From: Brachycybe producta
Lineage: Eukaryota > Arthropoda > Diplopoda > Playtdesmida > Andrognathidae
Length of the DNA: 64,000 nucleotides
Assembly: GCA_036925085.1 (NCBI GenBank)
Contig: JAUPFP010000030.1
Location: 1,364,001-1,428,000, forward strand
Direction: 5' to 3'
Part shown: in pieces, positions 1-11,367 of the stretch
Layout of the letters: each line of letters starts with the position of its first letter
Numbering within the stretch: position 1 is the first letter of the stretch
Position numbers and translations under genes: made by a program
The notes under the pieces: model-generated
What the model saw: only the letters and a program-made list of their open reading frames with translations
Databases searched by the model: none
What the model was told of the DNA's origin: nothing

Positions 1-135
1 ATACTCTTTATAAGTGATTGATTCACCCTTCTAGTTTCTAAAACACTTTTAATTTTCTCGTTAATTTTTCACCTGAAAGACAGACTCTAATCAAAAATTT
101 CAAAAAAAGCCCTGTTTACACTTTAAAACCACATA
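1..135. repeat. Family A right arm at the window edge
   Basis: CACCCTTCTAGTTTCTAAAA plus the ACCTGAAAGACAGA end; the left arm lies outside the window. Confidence 0.65.
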
Positions 136-1064
136 AGAAATGAGAAAGAGCTGCTCACAAATGTACGCAAAGAAACACCCTGTAAACAAGTTAAATTAAC
201 TTTAATTGAGATAAGACACTTGCGAAATACACATGTTTAAAGATGAACAACTCACTGAAACAAGTGTTTCAACCTGAGCTTTTTTTTTCAACACAGTTAA
301 CTAGAAATGAAATGAAATGACAGCTAAATAATCTCAAATGAAATTTCTGATTGGTTTTGAACGCCACAAAGTCGATCATTTTTACACCGAAGAAAATTGA
401 CTCAATAACACACACGCAGAAAACGTAATCGTTTGGCGTTTTTTTTTTGAAAGAGAGACGAGGATTAAGTTCAAAATGGATAATAAAAATCAATCGTCCA
501 CTTAAAATTTTCTTCAAAAAGATAGACACCTTAACGTCATATAAGAAAATGGAACCCTCAAAACCAAAAAAAAAAGTGTAAAAAAAAAAACAAATTGAAC
601 AATGACTTCAATGTGTTCAGTTCGATCGGAATCAGCAACAACAAAAAAAATGGGAAATAAAAAAGTCATCGAATGCTCGAATGAACTCCAAAGAAACACT
701 CTCTCTCCTTGGACTTCATATATTTTTTGGCTTAGTTTTTCTTGTGTCCAAGTGAGGGGAGGAGGGTGAGGGGTCACACAAAAAAACCCCCCGTCGATCT
801 TCACAATTTCAAGAAAAATCGTCTTTTCATCAGAAATTGTCACCCTGAAACCTCCCTCCTTTCAAAAAAATCATTCTGATTCTTCATTCAAACCGAAAAG
901 AAGAAGAAGAAAAAAAAAAGCCCTTTATCATTTATGTGTGTCACATGTCAAGAGATATTTTAGACAAAAAAACGAATAACAAAAGTAATTTCGAAAAAAA
1001 AAGGTCGAAACCGGAAAATTGAGAAATTCAAATGATATCAGAAAAAAACGCGACAATTGTGAGA
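136..1064. other. AT-rich DNA, nothing recognised
   Basis: Long A runs and a minus-strand frame (843-514) without any recognisable domain. No splice-consistent gene found. Confidence 0.5.
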
Positions 1065-1350
1065 CTAAGATGCCTTGGCACACGAACCACTTTTCGACTG
1101 CAAAATGACCACCATGTTGAGTCTTTTCATAAACAAAAAAATACATTGCAACCACAAAGTCCAACCACCTTTAACTTCATTTTGCAGTCGAAAAGTGGTC
1201 TGTGTTTCAACCCTAACGGCTTTGGCACACAAACCACTTTTAGTGGCTGAGTTTGACTGCAAAATGAAATCTCAGGCTGTGGTCGTTATTTATTTTTATG
1301 AAAAGATTCCAAGTGGTCGGCTTTGACGATACTCCGACTTTATTTTGCAG
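1065..1350. repeat. Fold-back repeat with TTTTGCAGTCGAAAAGTGG blocks
   Basis: ACCACTTTTCGACTGCAAAAT and its inverse alternate at 1085, 1180, 1240 and 1340, with TTTGGCACACAAACCAC between: a nest of related inverted repeats. Confidence 0.65.
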
Positions 1351-1377
1351 TTGAAATGTTCCGAACCCTAAGACTTT

Positions 1378-1525
1378 TTTGAAGTCCACATCAACCACTA
1401 AAAGTAGGTCGTTTATGAACGCCCTTAGACCTTGCTTAGAGGATTTAAGTCTAGAGTTCAAGAGTGAAGTGGTGTAGGTCTAAGGGCGTTCATAAACGAG
1501 CTACTTTTAGTGCTTGAGGTGGACT
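1378..1525. repeat. Fold-back repeat related to the tmem201 intron element
   Basis: GGTCGTTTATGAACGCCCTT and AAGGGCGTTCATAAACGAGC, bounded by GAAGTCCAC and GTGGACTTC. Shares ACCACTAAAAGT with 53895. Confidence 0.65.
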
Positions 1526-2439
1526 TCAACAACAATTCTTAGAGGATTTTCGATATTGGAACCCTGTTGAGAGGGTTCAAAAATTAAAGTGTTAAGTTTC
1601 CTTCTTGTATTGAAGCCTATTTTTCTTCACTGTTCATTTTTCATTTTAAAAAAAATCAAAATTTGTTAGAAACTAGAAAATTACGGATCATAAACTATTA
1701 ATTTTATGACGTTAATTTTCAAAATAAACGTTTTATGTCATTATGAAAATGACTTATTATAAAAAATTTTAACGTTTTTAACTTGAAAAATATTTTTAAG
1801 GAAACCTTTTTGGTTAGAAACTGTTATAATTTTGAAAGATGTCTAAACGAAATTACATTTGTGATTATTTTACTCTTCTAGTTTCTAATTAAGTTTGAAT
1901 ATTTTTACTTTAAAAAAAAATAATTTCTGATGTTGAGCAAAAACTCGTTTCAAAAAGTAGATTGAATTTCTATGCGAAATATAATTGAATTTCTGTGTTC
2001 AAATCGAATTGTAAAATAATGAACATCAGTAAGAAGTCCCCTAAAGGGGTAGCAATCACTGAATACATAAGTGTATTGCAGTGAAAGAAACCAAAAATAA
2101 AAGGGGTGAAAAGTACTGCAAAACTAAAAATGTGTGTCGAGACTAGAAAACTTACAAACATGTCTATTATGTCTGTGTGTGTTTTAAATTATTTATAAAA
2201 TGCAGGCAGCCAACAATCCAAACATAGAAACACATACATAGTATCGATTGACCAATGATAAGAGCCGCCGCCCCACCCTCCAAAAAAACCTCACCCACCT
2301 TTTTTATAGGCTAAATTGAAACACCTGAAAGTTCAGGTAAATAAAACAAATGGTCATCTTCAGATAAGAAAGATGTTTTTTATGAACAGCTGATTTTCAA
2401 ACTGTACTTTCAGAATAGCAAACACAATGTAGAAAATAT

Positions 2440-2655
2440 ATTAAAAACTAGAATCATTTGATAGTAATTTTCATCTTTCAAAATAAATTTTTTTAAAGAC
2501 ACAAAAAAAAATATAAAAATACTCCTAAGTGATTGAGTTGCCCTTCTAGTTTCTAAAGTATTTGCAGTTTCTACTTAATTTTGCTCTTCTGAAAAAGACA
2601 GGAATAATCAAAAAGTTCACAAATTTGCTGTTCATAAAACCCATCTTAATATTTT
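2440..2655. repeat. Family A copy
   Basis: Both arms present but the left is diverged; right end reads GTTCATAAAACCCATCTTAA. Further degraded copies continue to about 3190. Confidence 0.65.
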
Positions 2656-3500
2656 CATATTTCGATATATTTTAAAATAAACTTTTTTTAAAACACAAAT
2701 CATCTGCTTATTAAAATTGGGTCATTTTTCCAAACTCACATTTTATTATTATAAAAATATATCAATACAAAAATGCCCTTTACAAAGATCTTTCTAGTTT
2801 TTAAAACACACGTTTTTATTCATTTTTCTTCTAAAAAACACAATAAACCAGAGTTTGAAAGGCGTTTCTACTTCAAAACTCCAAATATTTGAATATAGGG
2901 CGAGACAAAAAAAATTATTTTCAGGAAAATATTATTCAAAATAAACTTTTATCGTCAATTTAAAAAGTTTTTATGTCATCTTTGAAATGGAACACGAAAA
3001 TTTATGTTTTCAAATTACTTTAAAACGTATATTTTGAAAGATATTATCATGAAAATACTTTTTTTAAAAAAACCTCAATCAACCTACTATTCTAGTTTCT
3101 AATAAACGTTGAATTTCGTCTTATCTGATGAGTTGCTAAAAATTCAATAAAAACTGAGACAAGAAAAGTTCTTTACGACAAGAGACTAGAAAATCTCTCG
3201 AGATTGTAAAACAAGTCATTATTTTTCCCTTGAATCCCTTTTTTAGAGGGGGGGGGGGTCATGCTATAAAATATTTAACGAATTCCCTCCTCCCTTAAAA
3301 CTAACTTCACTGGTTCAAAAGTACTTTTTTAAAAGTCTACACTTAAAGTGAACATAAAACTTTATTCAGAAGTGAACATAAACGGGCCATGTTTGAAAAC
3401 GTTGCTTAAAAAAATCCAGAAGAAAATTTTTGTCAATCAAGTTTTGTCTTCGAAGATCGTCTTTATTTTAAGCTAGAAGATTTCAATTGAATATATTTTC

Positions 3501-3832
3501 AGTGAAGTCTGCAAGACGAGAATGTCTTCATTTCCTCTGTTGGCAATATTCGCATCAAATGATAGGCTAATTCAGAGTGGGCGTGGTCGAGGTGTTTCTA
3601 TTGGTGCTCGTGACAATACAACTTCGATAATTTATTGCAATTGAACCGGAAAAGCGAGAATGCAAACGTTGGATGAAATACATCACCAGTGAAGTCTGCA
3701 AGACAAGAATGCCTTCATTTCCCGTGTGCAATGGGCGCCTCAAATGATAGGCTAGTTCAGAGTGACCCCAGTGAAGTTGGTCGAGGTGTTTCTATTGGTG
3801 CTCGTGACAATACAACTTCAATTGCTCATTTC
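3501..3832 (+). repeat. Tandem duplication of a 140-bp coding-like segment
   Basis: AGTGAAGTCTGCAAGAC starts both copies (3501 and 3689). Both contain CAAATGATAGGCTA and GGTCGAGGTGTTTCTATTGG. Each copy is open in one frame over the shared end (ASNDRL, then GRGVSIGARDNTTS), although the frames at their starts differ. A good acceptor (TATTTTCAG) precedes copy 1. Unrecognised. Confidence 0.5.
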
Positions 3833-5196
3833 TCGTATAATCCTTGGAATAATATTATACGAAACGTTTTATGTGAAACTGTTTAGAGGCTAGAATTTTT
3901 AAAAATATATTTCTAGTAAGAATGTTAGCCTCTAAGCAAGTCTCGTTGATTAAATAGAACACAACTATTTTAATGATTATATTATTAGTGATGCTATTGA
4001 ATGATTAGTTAGAAAACCATTACTGAAAAATTAATTTTGAATTCCAAAAATTAATTACATCCTTTTTATACAAAGTTAACCGGTTGGGTAACTAATTAAT
4101 GATGATGATAATTTAATATAATCATCACTTTCAGAAATTAGTAAACTACATTTAAAAAAGAAACGTTTCTATTAATTTATTTTAAAAGAAAAATTAATTA
4201 ATGTAAAAGTAAATTAATGAAAAAAAAAATAGAAATGTAGAAGAAGCCAAAATGCTAAACGGAAGTTCCGGTTTAAGTCATTAACACAGACACACAAGAT
4301 AAGAAAAGGAAAGAAATGGATAAAACATAATTGAAAGTAATAAAAGTAGAAAATAACACGAAATAAAAACACTTTTGAGAAGAAAACGACTAAAGAAAAT
4401 AAAAAGGACCTAAAAATGTGGCCCTTTTTCTTGGCTTTAATTAAGACGCGTTTTTCCTGAACAATAAAAATGCGGGTCCATCGTCGTCGTCGTTGTCTCA
4501 CAAACAATCTTAACTATTGTGAATCCATTAGATAATAACAATAATAATATATAACTAAAATAAGACTAAAACTTCTTCCTTAATTCAATTTAAACAAACA
4601 TAAATAAGGCAGAAAAAAAAGTGGTCCAACAACAACACATAAAAGAGAATCAATACAAATACAAAGTGAACAAAAAAAAACCATTTGACACGAAAAATCG
4701 GATAACACGAAATATATTTTCAGTCCACTCTCAGTATAAGTTTTTTTTATGAAATTATAATGTTACTAATTGTTACAAATTACTAATTACAGAAAAAAAA
4801 GGTAATTTAATTACTATTATTATATATATAATATCCCAGGTCTGTGTGTGTGTGTGGAGTAACAAAACCATTGAAGCACGTCGGAATTTATATAAATTTG
4901 AATAAATGAACCGGTTTTTTTCTCAAGGTCAACTATATGTTGAACTCTTCCTTTGAAAAGTGTAGAAGGGGGAGAGAAAGAAAAGTGGGAGGGGTGAGGG
5001 GAAAAGGTTGGAAAGTGTAGAAGGGGAGAAAGAGAGAAAAGTGGGAGGGGATGACTGAAATTAAAATGAAAGGAGTAAAAAAAGGAACAAACGACGCGCA
5101 TGAGCACACCAGAGAAAATGAAAAACTCATTTTCTCTTTCAAATATAAAAAGGGGAGGGGATAATAGTAGCAAAATTAAACTACAGTTTATCACAG
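3833..5196. other. Gene-free AT-rich stretch
   Basis: AT-rich with a purine-rich block at 4960-5160 made of repeated GAAGGGGGAGAGAAAG-like units. No coding evidence. Confidence 0.55.
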
Positions 5197-5338
5197 GCAA
5201 TTGTGCCCAGCATTAGAATTTCGTTTGCTCTGCCCTTTTATGAATGTCATCAATTTCTAATTGGGTTTGTTACTTGGTCTGACGTCATAAAAGGGCGGAG
5301 GAAAAGAAATTCTAATGCTGGGCACAATTACCTGTGAA
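5197..5338. repeat. Hairpin element family C
   Basis: Ends CAGGCAATTGTGCCCAGC and its inverse; core CTGCCCTTTTATGA against TCATAAAAGGGCGGAG. Two other copies at 9369-9505 and 42609-42822. Confidence 0.75.
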
Positions 5339-7544
5339 TTTGGCTCCCGTCATTTATGACGGGTTACCCCACTAGTAATTCATTACTTTTGGAAAATTAG
5401 TTCTTAACAATTGGTTTAAATATATGTATTTTTAATTCGTTTAAGACGAAACGAATAGACGAACAAAGTAATTTTTCGATCCCATGAATAAAAATATTTC
5501 TACGTCAAATCTTTCGTTTAACACGAAGTAAAATTTAAGATTTCGTTTTCCGAAACCCCCCCCCCCCCCTCCCTTTTTTTCTAATCCAAAAAAAAAAACA
5601 CTTAAATAAGTCTCCTGGTTTTTCGAATTCAATTTTTTTCCCGCTTTCCGCATCCCATATTAGTGATATTACACATAAACACTACATATCATAATATTAT
5701 AAAATATGCAATTTAAAATTACTGATTTTTATTTTTTAAAAAAAAAGTAATCGGAGCCAAGATGTTTTAAATATTAAAAAAATATATATTTAAATTATTT
5801 ATTTTACTATGAATATATTATTATAAAATACGTTTTTAAAAAAATGAGTTTTATAACACGAAACCATAGTCTGGTGTCTTCAATTTCGTGTTAAGCGGTT
5901 TCCACACACAATACACATGGATAATAATCAATATGTACAGAGAAACACAGTTCAAAATCCGGCTCCTGTTTACAATTCAAGAAAAACGACGCTTTCTTTT
6001 CTTGTTTTCTAGTTTTCAAGTCGACATTCTATCGAGAGAATAATTTACATACATTATTATTCCCCACCATATCCACCACCATCTTTTTCTTCTTATTATT
6101 CTTCTTCTTTTACAATTTTCCAAACTTCATAAGAAGACCCAAAAAAAAAAAAAGTTTCCACCCTTTTTTTTTATTTATTTGAATTACAATAAACTTTGGA
6201 GATTTTAAAGGAGAACCCCTTAAAACGGGCAATCACTGATGGCACATAAACATTGCAAAAACACAAATAAAAACAGTTTTAAAAGTCACTTCTTGAAGGA
6301 AAACACAAAAAGTTCCTTTTCTAAATTGCAAGTTTGCGACAAAAACAACAATAACAGAAAAGTTATGAGCAATCTGAAAATCTTTTCATTCTCTCTCTTT
6401 CTCTCTCTCTCTCTCTCCTCTATTTTTTCTATCTCTCTCTCCCTTTCTCTTTCTCTTCCTCTCTCTCTTTCTGTATCTTTCTCTATCTCTCTCTCTTTCT
6501 CTATCTCTCTCTCTCTCTCTCTCTTTCTATGAAAGAAAAAACAAAAAAAGTAGAAAGAAATGAAAAAGAGAAAAGAAAAAAAAGGTGGATTTTGTAAGAT
6601 TTTGTTTTAAACCCAAGTCTCCCGTTATCACGTCATTTTCTCTGGCTGTGCTTATATGTGTGTGTGTGTGTGTTTTTCTTATCCTGATCCTGAATACAGG
6701 AAGGGAGGAGGAGGAGTGTCGTTTATTTTTGTGGGACAATAAGTTGTTTCGCTCTCTCTCTCTCTCTCTCTCTCTGGTCATTTTCTAAACAACAACAAAA
6801 TAAAAGATAACAGAAAATACACATGTACAACATAGGCCTACAGACAGACAAACAGACAGACAGACACACAAAACAAGTCTCTAAACACCAATTTAGAGAA
6901 AGAAAAAACAGCTAAATTTAATACAAATATATGACTGTGAAAGGGAAAAAAAGAACAGACAGACGGAAGAAGGAGGGGTTTCTCCCCTTCTCCCCCTTCA
7001 CCCCTTTATAGCCTCCTCCATTGCTCCCCCTCCCCCCCCCACCTTATACCCTCAGGTGGAGTTAGAAAAAACTAACCTCACAGCATGTGTCTGTAGAAAT
7101 GTATAAAAAACCGTAAATAACAAAAACACCCCCCCAAAAAAAAACCCCGATAAAAAAGGCAATTTTCGAACTAATGGCATAATAAGAAAAACGTGAAAAT
7201 GGACAATGTCCACCCTATAAACTATATACTAGAAACACGCCCACTATTTTATAGAAAACAACTATCATTATCCATTATCTGTCATTAAAAAGCGACCTCT
7301 ACTTTCGTGTTTATTACATACTGAATTAATTAATTAATTAATTATAAACATTATAATTAAAGTTATTTCTATAATGATATTTTTCTCTCTCAAAATAATA
7401 ATAAATTATCTAATTTTAAAGCAAATATTATTTCTTTATTTAAGTTTTATCTTTAATTAAAAAGGTTATTTTGAATAGATATCAAATTTCAGTGATTCAA
7501 ATAACCCGTTCTAGTTTCTAACAAACATTAGATTTCTAGATCTT
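5339..7544. other. Low-complexity stretch
   Basis: Homopolymers, the CT tracts and C-rich patches around 6985-7045. A 31-codon frame at 5917 (MDNNQYVQRNTVQ) is too short to support. Confidence 0.55.
6384..6535. repeat. Polypyrimidine (CT)n tract
   Basis: About 150 bp of almost pure C/T on the plus strand; further CT runs at 6752-6775 and GT at 6656-6673. Confidence 0.95.
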
Positions 7545-7790
7545 CTTAACATCTTAAAGAAGAAATTGAAAATGTTTTAGAAACTAGAAGAGTAGTTTAA
7601 TCATTTTAAAAATAATTTTCACGTTGATATCTTTCAAATTAAGCTTTTTATTTCAGTTTGAAAATAACTCAACTTTAAATCAGTTTTCTTACCTTTCTAG
7701 TTTCTAACAATTTCATTTTCCCTTTACCTACTCAAAATAACGAAAGTTCTAAAATCAGCTGTTTATAAAATATCTTAATTAAGAGAGTTA
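7545..7790. repeat. Family A copy
   Basis: Left arm GTTTTAGAAACTAGAAGAGT and right arm with ATCAGCTGTTTATAAAATAT bracket a short centre. Confidence 0.65.
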
Positions 7791-7799
7791 TTACTAGTA

Positions 7800-8103
7800 T
7801 TCGGATTTTTATGCAATATAAAGTATATGTTTCTCAATCTGTGGCCCCAAGTGCCAATAATTATTAAGTAATCATCATTATTATTAGAGCAATTCCAATT
7901 ATGCTTGTTTTCTAAATAAAAAAGGTTGGTTAGAGAGGCTAGATGCCTGTTTATAGCCTCTAACCAATGTTTTTGATTTTAAAAAAATACATAATTTTTG
8001 GTTGACCTCCTCTAAACGGGGGGATTATTCCTTCACAATTGGCTCTTGAGCCCACAGAATGAGAAACTCTTGATATTTTGCATCCAAATCCGATCCCTAG
8101 GTT
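7800..8103. repeat. Family B copy
   Basis: Starts TATTCGGATTTTTATGCAAT, ends CCAAATCCGATCCCTA. The inner hairpin around GCCTCTAACCAATG is preserved. Confidence 0.7.
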
Positions 8104-8397
8104 ATCATTACGAATCGTTCTGATGTGAGTGTTGTTTCTGATGCGTCTAAATTCTGTAAAGATATTACTGTCATTAGTTAATCATAGATTGACTGAATTG
8201 CAGTCATAAACAAAAATAAATAATCGACTAAAAATCACATATTTCAAACTCATTTTTTTGTATTTTGTGTCATTTAACAATGGAATTTTCTTCCTGAAAA
8301 ATGTTCTGAATGAAGGAATTTATATTTTAAGAGATTCATAAAAGGGCTGTCAATTTAAGAAAGCATTTAAAATAATTACATTCCTGTTGATTTCAAT

Positions 8398-8492
8398 CAT
8401 GACGTCATGGCATAAAAATTTCTTAATGCAAAATGTAAAATCAGTTCACATTTTGCATTGAGAATTTTTTTTATGCCATGATGTGTGTGTGT
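8398..8492. repeat. Hairpin with TGACGTCATGGCATAAAAAT arms
   Basis: CATGGCATAAAAATTTCTTA and TTTGCATTGAGAATTTTTTT with ATGCCATG form an 80-bp imperfect hairpin around TTTTGCATT/AATGCAAAA. Confidence 0.55.
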
Positions 8493-9368
8493 GCCATATG
8501 ATGCCCCTTTCTTATGCAAGTTTCTAAACTAAATTGACCCTCTGTCATAGGCCCTTTTGAGGTTGCTTGCTAAATGATTAATTCAAATTACAAAAACAAA
8601 AACAAAAATGAAATAATGGAAGTTTTTTTAAAGTTTTCTTAATAAAAATTTCACTTTCTGACCTTTTTTTTTTATAAGAAGCCAATTTCCATCTCAAAGG
8701 AAGAAGAATGTGTCGGCGGCGACTTCAAAGTGATGACACAAACACACTTAAAAGAGTTATTTCTAAACACAATTTCCATCAAAATTTCCTAATTCCATTT
8801 TCCACAACAAAAAAACCTCACTTTTGTTGAATAAATTTCAATAATAAAATATTAAATCATTAAATAAATGCATCAAACAAAATTGAAGGTATTATTATTA
8901 TTATTAAAATATATTAAATTAAGAAGAAAAAAAAAATCTCAAGATCTCAAGAAAGAAAGAAAAAAAACCGCCGCACTCAATCTTCACCGCTGATGATGAT
9001 GATGTTGCTGCTCATCATCATCATCCTCCAACACCGTCATTTTTTGTTGTTGGCAAGTCTTCCTGGAACAAGGATACCGCAGCTTACAATGTAAACACAC
9101 CTCTTACTCTTGACTGCACTCAATGCATTGCAAACGAAAGTACATTAAAAAAAAGAGCGCCAATAAAAATTAAATGACGTCACCATTCGCACATTTCAGC
9201 GCCTTAATCTATAAAAGATTGGCGCACATAATGCTACCTACAAGAAGGTCAGAAAATGGCATTTTAGCTATGAATGGGCTCTTCTATTTGTACATAAGCG
9301 TAACATTGTGATAAAAAAGCGCTATTGGAGAGCATTTTTAAAGAGCTAAACTAACAACAACCAAACAC
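8493..9368. other. Spacer with a small GC-richer island
   Basis: 8960-9140 is richer in GC than the surroundings. On the minus strand it can be read as VCLHCKLRYPCSRKTCQQQK with a Cys pattern, but an in-frame stop lies just upstream and no clear acceptor exists. Confidence 0.4.
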
Positions 9369-9505
9369 AGGCATCTGTAGACAGCTTCAGAATTTTTTTT
9401 GGCTCCACCCTTTTATGAGCGTCAGACCAAATATCAACCAATTAGAAATTGATGACGCTCATAAAAGGGCGGAGCCAAAAAAATTCTGAAGCTGTCTACA
9501 AACAA
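9369..9505. repeat. Hairpin element family C
   Basis: Arms TAGACAGCTTCAGAATTTTT and GGCTCCACCCTTTTATGAGC with near-perfect inverses around a 30-bp loop. Confidence 0.75.
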
Positions 9506-9534
9506 TTTTGACTATTAAAGTAGTTTAATGAATT

Positions 9535-10015
9535 TGTCAAGAGTAAAATGAAGAGAAACTTAAATGTGTTTTAGAAACTAGAAGGGTAGCTAGATCCATT
9601 TTTCATGTTGATATATTTTAAAATAAGATTTTTATGTCATTTTTAAGCAAATCATATTTTTTAAATTTTTGTCTATAAAAAGCTCCTTTTTAAATATATT
9701 AACATGAAACTGACAGTGTTTTAAAAACTAGAAGGGTAGCTCAATCATTTAAGAATATTTTCATATTTAATATCTTTTAAAATAAACTTTTATGTCAGTT
9801 TTAAAATAACTCATCATTAAATAGACAATATTTTTTTATACATAAAAAATTTTTGTTTTAAAAGATATTGAAAAGAAAATACCATTAATGCAGTTACCGT
9901 TCTAGTTTCTAACACACTTTCAATTTCTTTTAGTGTTGCTCTCCTAAATTGCAAAATAATCAAATAAACCAGAGATTGAAAATCAGCTGTTCACAAAAAT
10001 ATCTTAACAAAAAAA
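9535..10015. repeat. Family A compound copy
   Basis: Two left arms in a row (near 9570 and 9725) followed by one right arm ending GAAAATCAGCTGTTCAC: a tandem or nested insertion. Confidence 0.65.
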
Positions 10016-10909
10016 TCGTTAACTAAGCAATCGTTTTACCCAAAAACATGAAAATTACACCAAGTACATCGCCAGAATGTGTAGATTATATTTGGTCTGA
10101 TGACATTTTCTTGTATTTTAACTCAATCTTAATTTATTTCAAATTTTACAAAACAAAAGCTAATAATTTTAAATTACTAAAGGATGGGGGTTGGACAACT
10201 GTAAATGGTAAGCAAATGGAGGAGACGCAAGCTTGTGTGCGTGTACCACCTTGCGGCAAACTCGCCAGTTAAGATCGATACAGATCAATAAACGATAACA
10301 AAGTGAGATATCGATAAATATATCATCCGCATGAGAAACTTAGAATCCAAGAAATACAAGTGACATTATTTTTTATAAAAAAAAACGAAAATAAATACAT
10401 TTTGCAAATGAAATAATAAACAATCTGTTGAACAAAAAAAATAAATGAAAAAGCTGCTCAGTGCTGCTTTAATAGTGTCAAAATGTAGAACTATAACATT
10501 GATATTCATAGAGGTTTCTTACTTTGAACTTAATTTACTCAGAACATTATTTTTGTCACTTATTCCCCTTAGCTTCTAAGCCCCTTGTTAAGTGTTACTA
10601 CCTTACCTTACCTTATGTTCATATTTTGGCCAAACCTATTATTTTATTGCAGTTTAGTGATCTTTTTTTTTCAAAAGTAGAAAAACCCCAAAGTAAAAGC
10701 CACTCCAAATTCAGGTTTTTGAACTCTTTACATGTAAAAGGCATTCGGTTTTGTTTTTTTGGGTTTCCTGAACAATTTGAGTAGCTGGACTTCTTGAGTT
10801 TTGAAAAAAAAAACTCATGTTCATATCTTTATGGAAATTTTGAAATTATACCGACTTCAAAATTTGTGAACGTAGCAGACATTTTTTTAAAAATTTTTTG
10901 TTCATAAAA

Positions 10910-11060
10910 GGTTTATTTTTAAAGATGAAAATTTGGTCTTAATTGATTTAGTTACTCTTCTAGTTTCTAAAACACTTTCAATTTCCGCTGATGAAAGGAA
11001 GAAATAACCAGAGTTTGATTAACAGCTGGTATTTGTTGTAAATTGTAAACCATCTTTAAC
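10910..11060. repeat. Family A right arm
   Basis: TACTCTTCTAGTTTCTAAAA to AACAGCTGGTATTTG, just downstream of the unknown gene's stop. Confidence 0.55.
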
Positions 11061-11367
11061 CAAATTAAGTTTTGCTTCTTTTTTTTTATGAAACAACCAA
11101 AAGCTAATTTTGTAAATTGAATAAATTATGTGATGTTTATTATTTACATTATAAGACGCAACAATTATAATTAATAATTTAAAAAAACAAACAGAAATGT
11201 TTGAGAATTAAGAACCGGGTTAAGACACTTACAACAAAGTTCAAGGCACTGCCGAACTCTATTCTAGGCTAAAGCCTTAAACTAACCTTTCCCCTCAAGA
11301 TCCAGCTATTACACGAACAAGAACAAGCGTTTCGTGGCTTTTTTTTTATCATTTTGCCAATGAAATA

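Noticed and set aside
514-843. Minus-strand frame with TQEKLSQKIYEVQGE
   Set aside because: No ATG, low-complexity Phe-rich end, no domain recognised.
8960-9140. Minus-strand Cys-rich peptide VCLHCKLRYPCSRKTC
   Set aside because: Stop codon two codons upstream and no convincing acceptor; could not be linked to another exon.
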